Below, piece by piece: positions 1-12,445 of a stretch of 64,000 nucleotides of DNA. Origin of the DNA: Euryodendron excelsum (taxonomy: Eukaryota; Streptophyta; Magnoliopsida; Ericales; Pentaphylacaceae); NCBI GenBank assembly GCA_033060915.1, contig CM065385.1:15343001-15407000 (forward strand), read 5' to 3'. Position numbers and translations under genes: made by a program. How positions within the stretch are numbered: position 1 is the first letter of the stretch; every line of letters starts with the position of its first letter. Under the pieces are notes generated by a model that searched no databases, had not been told where the DNA came from, and saw nothing but the letters and a program-made list of their open reading frames with translations.

Positions 1-160
1 CTTTATGATATAAAATACCAGTGCTTTTTTAAACTGCCATCAAGGTATGTTAATAAAAGGTCCTACATAAGTCTGGCCAGAAGAACAGCAAGTGGGACGA
101 TGTCGTTTGGGGAGTTACATAGATCGGCGCTTAGTGAAATGCCGTGACAAAGTTAAAAAA

Positions 161-188
161 AAAATCAAAACGACATAGTTTTGATTTT
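161..188. repeat. Perfect 11-bp inverted repeat with 6-nt loop
   Basis: Arms AAAATCAAAAC and GTTTTGATTTT flank the loop GACATA. The role is unknown; it could be a hairpin, a protein-binding site or the remnant of a small inverted-repeat transposon. Confidence 0.6.
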
Positions 189-586
189 AGGGGGAAATCG
201 TTTGGCAATCTCCCTCCCATTCCTCTATCTCCCTATCTCTATAGATCTCTCTATCTTAGTAAGGATAACCAGCCTCCATTGCTCGGTGAAATCACTGCTT
301 AGAGGATTCAATGCTGAATGTCAAACGATTCAAGGAGTGAAATTGCTGGTGCTTTCGTTGTGTGAAATCAAGGTGTGAAATCGCTGGGTGAAATCGCTGC
401 ATTCGCTATCTTTTGCTCCTCCTCCTTCTCCTCTTTATTCGACTATCATCATTATTGTATGACCTAAACTCTGAAATCTTCCACAATCTTCTCCCTCTGT
501 TTTTTTGTTCTCCATCTTAGGCTCTACTTGACATGCGAAACACTTGAGATGTTTGAGTTAGATAAAGTTGGGGTTTATATATAGAT

Positions 587-617
587 ATACATACATGCAT
601 ACATACATACATACATA
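587..617. repeat. ATAC microsatellite
   Basis: Interrupted tetranucleotide array of ATAC/CATA units, visible directly. Probably length-variable. Confidence 0.8.
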
Positions 618-2191
618 TGTATTGGAAGGTTGTCATTGAAGTTTTATAGGACTGTTGGGCATATTCCGTATGTTTGTCTACAGGACTTGAATTTTTTTTT
701 TTGTTTTTTTTGTCTTTAATTGGTGGATTTATCACTTCCGAAAGATGGTTTGTTTATAGGTTTGTCTATAGTCTTAATTTGCTCTTGGAATCAGGATCAA
801 TCACTTCCCAAGTGGGTTTTATTTAATTTACTTTTTCTTTTTAAAGTTCTTGATGACACAAAGCGAATTAACCTTTATTTTAAATAACTCTCCCAACTGG
901 ATGAAAGTTGTATTTGATCTCAAATGTTTTGTATAATTTCTGAGATTTCGGTGGGTTACTAAAATATGCAAATATAGATTTTGAATTTATCTGTTTGAAT
1001 CTTGATACAAATAAAGAGATAAGACCAAAAGACTTTCATAAAAGGTAGGACAATTTTGCTAGTTCATTTGTTATCTGTTCAGTAGCTTGATTTTAGTTCT
1101 CAAATTTTTGTGCCATTGAGTTATATTTCTTTTCGAAGAATTGCATTCATGCTTGCATTTAAGCATAGACCCGTTCAAGAATCTCAATACAACATACGTT
1201 TCATCAGCCATCGTGTGACATACTAGTTTTTGGTATGTGTTTGGTCTATTAAGATCAAATGCAAGTCAACAATTTCTTTGTCTACCTTGTGATGAGTGAC
1301 GGTTTTTTGAAAATGATTCTTGAATTGTCCAGTATGGATAGTTTGATAATGCACAATCCGTATTGCATTTGACAGCTCATTAATTGTTCCATGGTAGAGA
1401 AATTTCGATGGCTCTCCCTTCTTGTTCCCTAGGTACATACATGATGGATGTATGATATTATGGTACTAGGGATAACCCATGCCGTACATCATTTGAGAGT
1501 GGATCCCATTTGTACACAGATAATAAATTCTAGATTATAAATGTTATTAGAGTTGATTTAAGAAAAAAAAAAAGACTTAGGTAAACCTCACATGTAGAAA
1601 GAGAAAAGAGAAAATTAAAACCAAGCGAACTACTGGCTGGTTGCTGCCACTGCTGCCTAAAAAACCATGTTGCTATTGGCTGCCTTGCTTGCTACCTTGG
1701 TTGTTGTTGGCTGTTTGCTTTGCAGTTTACTGATTAAATTGTTGATAAAGAACCTGCACTTGTCTGAGTCACTCGGCCAATTTTTATTGAGATTTGACTT
1801 GAACAAGCTATAGTTGAGCTTAAACATGCTACCAAATCAAATCTGCATTGAGCTGACTAGTCCAAAAACTTGAAGTGAGACACATTTTCTATTGGAAAAG
1901 AATTCAGCTACCTGGTACATTTTCTATAATCTTGACTTAGCTTCTAGTTTTTTCTATTGCTTTAATAATACTGACTTGGTGGAATGTTAATTTGAAAAAC
2001 CAGAAAGCCCCTGAAAAGGGATATGTATGATAATGTGAATTGAGATACAAAACTGGTTTTTAACATTGCACTGGTTTTACTCAATTTGGCATATGGTGGT
2101 GGCAAGTTAACCTTTCCATGCTCCAGTCTAAGTTCCCGGAAAAATAATTTCTAGCAGGAATGATTGTACCGGCTAAAATTTAAAGCCATTA

Positions 2192-2205
2192 CACTACTAC
2201 AAAAA
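2192..2205 (+). repeat. CACTA left terminal inverted repeat
   Basis: CACTACTACAAAAA, the standard terminus of plant CACTA elements, followed by a GTGTTTTATAAAAACGCCG subterminal word at about 2232-2250. Confidence 0.9.
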
Positions 2206-3135
2206 GGCCTTTTATTGTCGTTGGCTCCTTGGTGTTTTATAAAAACGCCGCTACAACTATATAACAAGAGATTTCATCGACTAAGTTAGCTGGCACCTTA
2301 GACTTGAGAAGCAGTTGATTCTTTTTAGATTATGTTAGTGGGAATTTTATGAAACATGGTGCAATGGTTAGAATTGGGGCCATCAACTGTCACTGATTCC
2401 AATATAGAAAGTATATTTATTTTTGAAATATAATTATCCTTCAGAACTATCCCAAAAAAAAAAAAAAAAACAAATGTCCTTTCAAAGACTCAGAAGCTAA
2501 CTCCACATCTTCCTAATGATGCTTCCTTCTTTGATGCAAATTTGAATTACTTGATTTGGGCAGGGTTTCATTTCTTTTGTTATTGTTGCTCCTGCTATTA
2601 CTGCTTTTTCGTCTTCCCTTTTCTTTTTTTAAGAATGTTATAAAGCTTGCTAGGATGTAAATTTTTATTTTATTGTCTGTTAGTTTTTACTTTAGGACTT
2701 TTTTTTTTTTTGTTTAGATGCAATTTTTATTTCATGAATGAACAATTATGAGAATATGGATGCCCTTCCACCTTCTACATAGACATTTCATGCTTCATTC
2801 CACTTGGTGATGAAATTATGACTTTTTTCTCTTCTTTTTTTTTGTTTGTTTATTTTTATGCCAGTATCCCTTATAAATGATTATTGCTGCTTGTTTGATG
2901 TATATATGTGTTCTTCTGATGTTTTTTGTGTGCATATTAACCTGGAGTTGCGATTAAAATTTGTATGTTTGTGCTATTGAGCTACATTTCTTCTACAAAA
3001 ATTGCATTCATCATGTAGTGTGGCATTATATTACCATGTGCATGCATTAGAATTTCATATGTTTGGGATGTCATGTAAGATAGATTTAGATTAGTTATTT
3101 TTGTATTCTTCAAAGTTGGGTTGAGAGACCCTATC

Positions 3136-3444
3136 ATGGATAAGAGTTGGATGAATTTGCCAAGGGTGGATGTAAAATGCATTCAAGGGGTTATAGATTT
3201 TGTGGAGGTTGTGAAAGAGTATGTGCTGAAGCAGAACAAAGATGCAAAAGAAATGGTGTGTCCGTGTAAGAAGTGTCAGAATGTCAAACTGGTAGCGATA
3301 GATTTGGTACTAGATCATCTCATTGTAGTTGGGTTTTTGCCAAGCTACACTCGTTGGATTTTTCATGGGGAAAAATCAATACGTACAGAGTCTGGTAATG
3401 AAAATAGTGGGCAAGGTGATTTGGGTGGGCGTGATGAGATGTAG
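3136..3444 (+). pseudogene. TNPD-like transposase, N-terminal Transpos_assoc block
   Basis: The ATG at 3136 opens MDKSWMNLPRV, the usual start of the transposase-associated domain (PF13963 type). About 35 residues later comes a zinc-binding-like CPCKKCQN motif, then DHLIVVGFLPSYTRWIFHGE, the conserved end of this domain, where the element transposase is thought to contact DNA. The frame ends in a stop at 3442-3444, and the next block (3448) follows in the same frame, so the stop is a point lesion. This block and the next three were one gene. Confidence 0.85.
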
Positions 3445-3447
3445 GAA

Positions 3448-4584
3448 ATGTTACACGATGCATTTGGCATATTTCTACTAAGCCCCACTCGCGATATGGG
3501 TGCGAATGATTCGCCTGACACTAATGTACACGGTCCAGGCGAAGAAACTAATAACTTTTTTAAGTTGTTGAAGGAAGCTGAGCGAGAGTTGTACCCAGGG
3601 TGCCAGAAGTTCTCATTGCTATCGTTCTTTGTACGATTGATGCATACTAAGTGCCTAAGTGGGTGGAGTAACAAATCATTCACCATGTTGCTTAAGTTGT
3701 TGAAGGATGCCTTTCTTGATGATGAATCCTTTCCAGATTCTTCTAATATGAGTAGAAAACTATTGGGAGGTTTGGGCCTTGATTACCATAAGGTTCACAC
3801 ATGCCCTAACGATTATATGGTATATTGGGGGGAGAATCTTGAACGTGTTGGTTGCAGAATTTGTCACAGATCTAGATACAAGCAATTTGAGGGGGAACCC
3901 AACGAAGATAACAAAGGAAGGGATTAAATTCCATAAAAAGTTGTGAGGTACTTCCCGTTGATACCTAGGCTTAAAAGATTATACATTTCAGCCAAGATTG
4001 TTTCTTTAATGAGATGGCATGCAGAGAACCCCGCTCCTGATGGGGTACTCAAGCATCTAGTTGACTCTGCTGCATGGAAACATTTTGATCAACTTTATTT
4101 TGATTTTGCTCAAGAGCCTTATAATGTTAGGCTTGGCTTGGCATCTGATGGTTTTAACCCATTTCGAATAATGAGCATTTCACACAGTACCTGGCCCATG
4201 GTTGTGATGACATACAATTTACCTCCATGGTTATGTATGAAGCAGCCTTACATGATGTTATCATTGCTTATTGATGGGCCCAAGTCACCAGGAAATGATA
4301 TAGATGTTTACTTGAGCCTTATTGTGGACGAGTTGAAGGAGTTGTGGGATAAGGGCATTGAAACTTATGATTCAGCAACTAATGAAATGTTTTAAATGAG
4401 TGCAATGTTGTTGTGGACAATTCACGATTTCCCTGGATATGCATACGTATCGGGATGGAGCACTAAGGGCAAATTGGCTTGTCCTTGTTGTCACGTGGAG
4501 ACTCACTCTCGTTACCTTTATAAAGGGAGGAAGACCTGTTATTTGGGGCATTGTCACTGGTTGGATAAGGATCATAAATTTTGA
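3448..4584 (+). pseudogene. TNPD-like transposase, Transposase_21 block
   Basis: The first part (3448-3927) has the conserved segment ELYPGCQKFSLLSFFVRLMH, then NKSFTMLLKLLKDAF and a CPNDYMVYW stretch. The second (3943-4395) has the core of the Transposase_21 family (PF02992 type): RWHAENPAPDGVLKHLVDSA, LGLASDGFNPF and LPPWLCMKQPYMMLSLLIDG. The third (4396-4584) continues directly after a single stop with TIHDFPGYAYVSGWSTKGKL and ACPCCH. In autonomous elements this region is the catalytic transposase. Stops at about 3925 and 4393, a frame change near 3930 and the stop at 4585 show it is dead. Confidence 0.88.
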
Positions 4585-4780
4585 CATGAGCAGATGTCCT
4601 TTGATAAAACAACTAAAATTGACATTCTTGCACCAACTTGATTATCTGGGTCAGAAGTGTTAGCCATGTTTCCAGCCAACTATGAGAACAAATTTGGAAA
4701 GCGGGATGTAGAGGGTTCGAAGGTTAGAAAAAAAAAGGAAGGCACACCAAGATGATGATGAGGAGGAGGATCAAGGCTCA

Positions 4781-5705
4781 ATGTATAATTGGAAGAAGCA
4801 AAGTATTTTCTTTGAATTGCCATATTGCAAGTATAATTTGATACGGCATAATCTCGACGTAATACATATTGAGAAGAATGTTTGTGATAATGTGTTATAC
4901 ACGATATTGAATGTTGATGGCAAAGGGAAGGATAACTTAAATGCTCGTAGAGACCTTAAACAAATGGGGATTTGAAAGGCATTTCACCCCAAAAAACTAG
5001 CTGATAACAAATATGATTTGCCTCCCGCTTGCCTCACAATGGGCAACACGGAGAAAACTAAGTTCTTGAACATGTTGAAAAATGTGAAAGTTCCAGATGG
5101 TTATGCTTCTAACATTAAACGTTGTGTCAATGTAAAACAAAAGACTATATTTGGGTTGAAAAGTCATGACAATCATGTACTGATGGAGCAACTACCTCCA
5201 ATAGAAGTACGCAAAACCCTCCCTAAGAAAGTAAGTGGGTCACTGAAACAACTATACAATTTCTTTAGGCAGTTGTGCTTGAAAGTCCTAAATGTTGATG
5301 ACTTGGATCGTCTTCAATCTCGTATTGTGCTCACACTTTGCCATCTAGAGAGAATATTCCCACCAGCCTTCTTTGACATCATGGAACACTTGTCTATTCA
5401 TTTAGCAGAAAAGGCTAAGATTGGTGGTCCTATACAATACCAATGGATGTACTATGTTGAGAGGTATGTGAATAGACTATGCTTCAAATTGAACTTCAAG
5501 TCTTCTTTTTCCATATCATGCACCCATTTTAACATTGAAAAGTATCTATAATGTGCACATACTTTACTTAGGTACCTTAAGACTCTAAAGTCATATGTGC
5601 GTAATTGGGCACGCCCAGAGGGCTCTATTGCAGAAGGGTACATGGTTGAAGAATGCATGACATTTTGTTCTCAATACTTGGATGATGTGGAGTCCAAGTT
5701 AAAAT
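4781..5705 (+). pseudogene. TNPD-like transposase, DUF4218 block
   Basis: 4781-4975 carries FFELPYCKYNLIRHNLDVIHIEKNVCDNV split by lesions, the linker that precedes DUF4218 in CACTA transposases. 5018-5460 carries LPPIEVRKTLPKKV, LCHLERIFPPAFFDIMEHL and YYVERYVNRL, diagnostic of DUF4218 (PF13960 type). After a probable intron, 5570-5705 continues with RYLKTLKSYVRNWARPEGSI and ends in a stop. The biochemical role of DUF4218 is not known; it is a standard part of this transposase. At least one frame disruption lies between the first two pieces. Confidence 0.85.
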
Positions 5706-6126
5706 GACCCGTAAGGAATTATGATGGTAGTCACAATTCTGATCAAGTAGGGGTTATCCTTAAGGGAAACAAAAAGGGTTTGTGCTTAAGGAAATACATA
5801 AGATACAGGCACATCGATATATCCTGTTTAAAACTGATGCAGTTATCCCATATCTAGAGTAAGATGCATAAATTTATTTCAAATTTATTTATTTATACAT
5901 GATTTCAACCCATAATGCATTGGCGACCGTTATAAACTATATAGGGAGCACTGTGATTTCATCAAACAGAATAATCATCGTCTGAGAGATCATAAACTTG
6001 ATCGCATTCATCATCAGACGTTTGTCTTTTGATTTCAAAACCATGCAAGCCACATATCTTACAAATGTTTATACTTTAATATGCACTCAAAAATTTTCTT
6101 ATTATTTCCTAGTTTTGTTAATGTAG

Positions 6127-6834
6127 GTCCAAAATCTACTAAATGCGGGAAATTTGCAATTGTCTGATGAGATGGTGGAGCTAGCATTAGGTCCTCCAGA
6201 GACAGCAACTCGATTTAGTGTCTATGTCATCAATGGAGTTAAATATCATACGAGAAAGGTTGGGTTGAGAAGAAAAATGCAAAATAGTGGGGTTTTGCTA
6301 AAGGCAAAAACTAATAGTTATGCAAGTGCTAGAGATGTGAATCCTCAGGAAGGAGATGTCATATATTACGGTATCATGCATGATATAGTGGAATTATCTT
6401 ACTCATCTAATCGTAAGTATGTGTTATTCAATTGTGATTGGATTGATAACAATAGTGGATTGGTAAGGGAAGATGAATTTGGCTTCACGCTTGTTAGTTT
6501 CAAACATCTATTATACACAACAGAACATGTGTCCAATAAGCCATTTATATTGGCAACTCAAGCCCAACAAGTGTTTTATGTGCAAGATCCTGTTGAAGAA
6601 CATTGGAATATTGTACTTAAAATGAAACCCAGAGACTTGTATGAAATGTGTCAACCATTGTCGATGCCGGATGGAAGTATAGAAGACATTCAAGTGGATG
6701 GATATGGTGAACAACAATTGGATGGGATAGCCTACACCCATAATGAGAACATGGATTGGGTTAGGGAGGACTTACCTGCCATAATTGTTGATGATAATGT
6801 TGATAGTGATGATAATGATGAGGACATGGAATAG
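6127..6834 (+). pseudogene. TNPD-like transposase, DUF4216 C-terminal block
   Basis: Open frame of about 226 codons containing YGIMHDIVELSYSSNRKYVL, FNCDWIDNNSGLVREDEFGF and the region around QAQQVFYVQDPVEEHWNIVL, the DUF4216 signature (PF13952 type). An acidic C-terminal tail (DDNVDSDDNDEDME) precedes the stop at 6832-6834. The first exon base probably follows a TGTAG acceptor near 6126. It is the best-preserved part of the transposase and has no internal stop. The sequence upstream (5706-6126) looks like intron or decayed linker. Confidence 0.85.
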
Positions 6835-9351
6835 TATGAAGACCGTTTGTGTTTTTTCTTTTTGATTGATAGTTGTACTCACTATTGATATGAATGAAAT
6901 TCTATTTTAAATTTCATGCTGGTGATGATGTCATATTCCGTGTTACAAGAATTTGGTGTTAATAATACTTAACACGCTGTGCTATGCATATGTTGCCCTA
7001 TTTTTTTCATTCAGGCTGCAATGTTACAATGGTCCATTGGACGAGATGATCACACTGATCATCAACTTCCAGTTGAGAAAGGGAGGATGTCTAACCCACC
7101 TACGACTTGGTATCCACTTGGGAGTGTTGTAAGGGCATCTTCCGAGCGTGTGCGTTCCAACAGGGTTCATAAAGGCCAAGCTCTGATTGTGATGGTAATC
7201 CATTTGTATTGTCTTAGCTCTGTTGAATGCTATTATGTTTATATTTTTTTATCATTTGCTGACCATCTATCCAACCAATCCTTCCTTTAATATACTTATC
7301 TTTATTTCTACTTGCAAAACTACTCTTCTTTTGTATTTTCCAGATCATTATTGCAATTTAGTTGGCAGATTTTACTAATAGTTTTTGATTTTGTGTTCTT
7401 TAGATATTTTCATCTTCAATTGGGCACCTTTTCTCTGCATTGAAAATAATTTGTTATGCTTTAGTGAACAGTCTCTTATCCCTGTTTGTCAACCACCAGC
7501 CCTATTGCTAGTGTAACTTTTAAATAAGAGTACAGTTAATAATGTATAGCAAGCAGCTCTCCAGGCAACACAATAACCTTCTTTAAAGGCATAGAGCATA
7601 ATAGGATGAAAAACGTATTCCATGGACATTCAAAGACCTAAGCATGCTAGGTAATGTATGTTACTATATAAAGAACTTCCCATATCAATTCAACTATTAT
7701 TTATTTTATTTTACATGATTGGTAATGTATGTTACATGTATAGGTAATAGCTCGGAGCAAACACAAGGTAGAGGGCCTACTTATATGCATGGTGCTTGGG
7801 ACAAGGATAAGGATGACGGTAAAATAGAAATTGTTACCAACAAGACAGGACAACCTATCATGGCTAAGCATTTTGCGCTTGCATCACATTTAGGGGTGTT
7901 GGCTTGGGATGGTACGCTTGCACCATTGAATTACACTAGCTCGAGATAGGTTCCAAAACATTGCAAAAAAATTATATGGGATGAAATATTGGTAAATCTA
8001 ATTCATTAAAGACTTCATTATTTGTGTACATTTTTTTGAATCATGCTTATTTATCTAACTATGCTGATTTACACATTATATGCAAATACAAACGCAACTC
8101 AGTCAATGAGGAAATTTTTCATGAAATCTGTGTCTAAAAAGTGGAGAGACTGGAAGGCTGAAGTGAAGAAAGAGGGATACACGCCCTTTAATAATGATGC
8201 AGATAGATTAGCTCATAGGCCTTCAAGAGTTATGGAGCAACAATGGCGGTGTTTAGTTAACTTTTGGGGCTCTTGATCAGCATAGGTACACTGCCCAATA
8301 TTATATAATTAGTTTTATATAATTTAAAGCATATTTCCTAGAGTGATAATATTATCAGTTTAATAGGATATGAGTGACAAAAATAAGCAAATTCGGGGGA
8401 ACCAACTACTGCTACACACAACAGGTCGGACACTGCATTGTGTGATTAAGCATCAGATTTAAATAATTCCACTTTTTTTTCTTAATTATTTTACCATTTA
8501 AACTTTTTATTTAATGTTGAATGTCATAGCTATGTATTAATTAGTTGTAATGGTAGGAGAAGCAAAAAAGAGGTGCATCGCCATCTCGAGCGGAATGTTC
8601 ATCATTACATGCACAAAGAAATATGGTAAACTAGTAAATAATGCTGCTGGTGAGGCTATGGTATGTAGAATTGGTCAATTTTTGCAAAATTGTGTCTTTA
8701 TAATGCCTGCTTGCTGCTTCTGGCAACCTTGGTCATTGCCTTGGCTTAATGGAAGGAACAGTTAATGGCCAAAATCTATGAAAGCTGAAGCATTAATGAT
8801 TACACTTCTTTAATTTGTAGGCAAAGTTGACAGAGTTGAGGGAATGTAATGAAGGGAAAAGTGAAGCACGTACTCTGGATGATAAGGAGATTTTCACACA
8901 AGTGATAGGACCAGAGCGTCCTGGACGAGTTCGAGGGTATGGCTTGGGACCCACTCCAAGTTAGGTATTTGGTGGACCTAGCAATGGTTAGTCACAATCC
9001 TCAAGTTAGGCTACCATATCTCCACATGTAGACCAGCGGCTACAATCATTGGAATCTTTCATTAGAACACAGAATGAAATTATCAAGTAGATGGCAAGGG
9101 CGTTACAGGCTTGTAGGATCCTAGTTGATTTGGATGCCCTATCTTCAGAGCTAGTGCCTCACAAACAGGTAAAGCATAGTTTTCCATTTCCACATGTTTA
9201 AATAGGCATATAATTGTATTGTAGAAGTAGACCTTATATTCTAGCATAGTAAGATTACACATAAACTACAACAAAGGGCAAGGGTTGAGAAGAAAATTGA
9301 AAACTTTAACTACAAAAGAAGAAGCATGCAGAAAATTGGAAAGGGAAAGAA

Positions 9352-9403
9352 TGATCACAACCTGTTAAGAAATTTCATTTCACTGATCACAACCTGTTAA
9401 GAA
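9352..9403. repeat. Pair of 20-bp direct repeats
   Basis: TGATCACAACCTGTTAAGAA occurs at 9352-9371 and again at 9384-9403, separated by 12 bp. It may mark a filler or slippage event in the large TNPA intron. Confidence 0.7.
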
Positions 9404-10154
9404 TTCTTGTTTCCACATAATTCTATAGTAAAGGTAGGGTTTTTGTTCTCTTGCCTATCTATGCGATTTCCATGTTTTTTGGTGTATTAGTGACTTTGAT
9501 TTTGCAATATCTGTTTTTTTTTACCATGTTTGTGGAAAAATAGCATAATTTGTTGGTGGTTTCAATTCAAGGTTTAGTTGGAATCTATTGGTGTTCACTT
9601 TTGAGTTGGGTTTTCTATCCACCAATGACTTCATTTTGTAGAACTTTTCATGTTTCAAAATACTTGAGTGCTAAAGATTGACAATTCTGAAACCCATCAT
9701 TTTGACCTTCAGTCTAAATAAGATGGAAAAGGGTTGGCACCTTTTATAATTTATAATTTATTATTTTATGGCCCTCAGTCTAATAATCATCTTTCAAATG
9801 AGATGTCTGCAGTTATATATATTCCTTTTCTATTTTTGCTGGATAGGCTGTCATTTTGACCCGTAGAGACAGCTTGTGGATACCAAATTTAAGTTGAAAA
9901 ATTAGTGTTTTTTTAAAAAAAAGAAAGGCCTTATAAGACAGCCATAGACAATCAAAAGGACTTAAAAAAAAAAGTTTACAATGGCACCTTCTCTAATAAA
10001 TGATAGTAAATAAACTGAAAATTGATTATTCCATTCTTTGAACTAGAATAGGCACAGTAGTTGAAGTTTATCGAACATGGGAAAACACTTTCTTCTATCA
10101 CAAGTAGATGCAAAATTTTCTTGTGTTTTGTAGGGATTGTAAGCAGCTTTCCCT

Positions 10155-10258
10155 TCAAGCTTTAGAGCCTTGGTCTGTATCCTTATCTTCCACTTCTGTC
10201 ATGCCAACTTCTGCGGGCTGTAGAACTCGGTCATGTAGTGTGTATCCCACTTGCAGCA
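10155..10258 (-). pseudogene. Captured GrpE (mitochondrial Mge1-type) C-terminal exon
   Basis: The reverse strand reads VGYTLHDRVLQPAEVGMT followed by an acidic tail and a natural TGA stop (10155-10157). This is the C-terminal signature of GrpE, the nucleotide exchange factor of Hsp70; the AEVG form resembles plant and fungal mitochondrial Mge1 more than plastid GrpE. About 34 codons are open, with a possible splice acceptor CAAG at the upstream end. I found no other GrpE exon nearby. It sits antisense in the large intron of the CACTA TNPA-like gene, as expected for a host gene fragment picked up by the transposon. Too short to function as GrpE. Confidence 0.75.
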
Positions 10259-12168
10259 CAAGAGTACATTGATCTATTTTGCTTCTTGCTGCCATTTGAA
10301 CATCATTTTGTTGTCAACAGCATTTAGTTGTCTTCTCTATTCTTCAACACCCACTAGTGACTTTGACATATATCAAAAGTCTAAAAATTATAATAGACAT
10401 GTTATCCAAAGCTTTTCAAAATCCTGGAATGTGTTGTTCAGAATCCTTTTGCATTTAGGCAATAACTATTATTCTCCCCAAACTCTGAAAGAGTTGAATT
10501 ACTTGAAAACATAAAATGAAAAGAAGGAAAGCGTATGATCTCATAGGTGTGAAACCATGATAAGCAACCCAATAGTCTTGAAAGAGCTGGGTTGCACTGC
10601 TTCGGGGCTATGTTAGTTTTTAATTTAGAGATAGTGTTGGCCATGCTAAAATGTGCATTGGCCTGTATATTCTCTATAAGAGTTTAAACCTACGAAAGTA
10701 TTGATTTCATTGAAGTAAGTGAAGGGTCTTGTTGCTTGCCGGAGCTACCAAGTAAACTTAAGCAGCTTGAGAAAATATATATTCAAATGTTTGTAGTTTT
10801 GACTTTGTGGGCTTCGCTTGAGAGTTGAGTACTCATCTTCTACTAGGATATATATAGAAATGTTTGTGTATGTAAAATATATGATACCACTATCATATAT
10901 TAATACATACCTTATGTGGACTTTTTTCCAAGAACTTAACTAATTAGTAGCATGGTTTTTGATGTAGTTTGGACTACACTATTATTGTTTAAAGTTCCTT
11001 TCTCTAACAGCTCTCTTAGTCTTAGCTTAATTAGGTAAGATACCAATACTTGCTTTGTATTGACTACCTTAAGGAATTGAGATAGAGATGACAAAGAGTT
11101 GAGTCAATTTGAACAAAGTTATGCATTCTAGCTAATTGAGTAAGTGCAATATATATATACTTTATTTTGTTTCAATTCTAGTATTACTTTTTTAAACTGT
11201 CACAGGTGAGGGAAGAGAGTCATTTGTTGAAGTTTCTAATTTTCCTTTTTTTTTTTCCTTCTTTCTTTTTCCTTATAACAGATTCTAGTAGTGTGGCATG
11301 TCTAGGAGTCCAGGTTTCTTAGGAAAGGGCTTTCCATGCGCTAAGAATAATTTTTGCCTTGATTGAAGTATAGAACCTACTTGCAAGGTTGCTAATACAA
11401 AATAAAAAACGAAATTGATGCAAATTTGTTTGTCCAAAGTGGTTGCATTGCACCTCGACTTGAACTTACATTTTCATAGCTGATAGCTAAACATTTACAA
11501 TTTTGGTTGGCAATGCCCATCTTTTTTTTTATGATTGAGGTTGAAATTATGAGGTTACAGATGTTTGAATGTATGCTGAACTCTTCAACTCTTTGCATGT
11601 TTTCCTATGCAATGAAGCAAGAACTGGAATATTGTCATAGGCTTTGCCGAATCTCAAAATGTAAAGCATCACCAACACACAACTCATGAGTGTCAAGTAA
11701 TGTAAATAAAAATAAAGCTACAATAATAATTACAGTAATAAAATAAGCTTTTGCTCCATGCATGCCACAACAATTTGTAAAGCATGAGTAACAGTTACGT
11801 TCAGTCTCTACCATTATAAAAGCTAAATGTTATGAACTTGAAGTTTAATAGGTGAATAATAGAGCAAATATGTGAAAGTCATTCATGAAGAGTATTTTGT
11901 TACTGGACACCAGGCTACAAATGTAGCATTTGCTCATCTGTTTGACTACATTACCAATTCTTAAATTTTGTGTAACAGGCTCCAGATGCATCCAGTGCAC
12001 ACTGTAATATAGTTGGAAGTCTTCACGATAGTGACTCAGGGTTAGAACCGCAGGCACAAGTGCAGGCACAAACGCAAATGCAAGCACAACAAAAATTGCA
12101 GCTACAACCACAGAAAATGATCCACTCCTCAGAAAATGAGGTAAAAATATGGTACAACCATTATAGCA

Positions 12169-12445
12169 TGTTTGGAACTCGGGGGAGACAAGGGGAGGGA
12201 AGGGAAAGAAAAGGAAAGAGAAAACAAAGGAAAATGATTTTCCTTTCCATGTTAGGTTTTGTGAAGAAAATGAGAGGAAAGTTGAAGGAAAGAAGAGAGA
12301 GAAAGACAGAGAGAGTGATTTAAAAATTTTCCTCTCTTTCCCTCCCTTTCCCTACCCTTTCTGTCCTAGCTAAAATCAAACATGGGAAGAAAAGCAAATA
12401 GTAAAATTTTCCTTCCCTTCCCTTCTCCTCCCTAAGTTCCAAACA
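12169..12445. mobile_element. Small inverted-repeat element (MITE-like)
   Basis: Begins TGTTTGGAACTCGGGGGAGA and ends with AGGGAGG-type sequence read backwards into AGTTCCAAACA, so the termini are imperfect inverted repeats of at least 11 bp, extending as purine-rich arms on the left and pyrimidine-rich arms on the right. The 277-bp length and lack of coding capacity fit a MITE. I cannot see a clear target duplication, so the superfamily is undetermined. It lies in an intron of the TNPA-like gene. Confidence 0.55.

Larger units (their letters stand above)
1..2191. other. Unassigned left flank, no convincing gene
   Basis: AT-rich sequence without a recognisable protein domain on either strand; the open frames are short and unlike known families. 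It contains an 11-bp inverted repeat (161-188), a pyrimidine-rich stretch (about 199-260) followed by recurring GTGAAATC words (about 285-400) that could be an untranslated leader of a gene or element, and an ATAC microsatellite. Positions 1106-1150 resemble 2966-3010 inside the CACTA element, so part of this flank may derive from a related transposon. It does not look like the missing half of the copia element found on the right side of the CACTA element. Confidence 0.5.
9241..11960. other. Large CACTA intron/insert without coding sequence apart from GrpE fragment
   Basis: Between the GPERPGRVRG exon and the Gln-rich exon lie about 2.7 kb of AT-rich DNA with only short random frames. Apart from the GrpE fragment and the 20-bp direct repeat I see nothing recognisable. 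The flanks of the GrpE exon here may be its former intron and 3' untranslated region. Confidence 0.5.

Noticed and set aside
1223..1438. 71-codon minus-strand ORF in the left flank
   Set aside because: No recognisable family, no splice or start context, AT-rich background; not better than chance.
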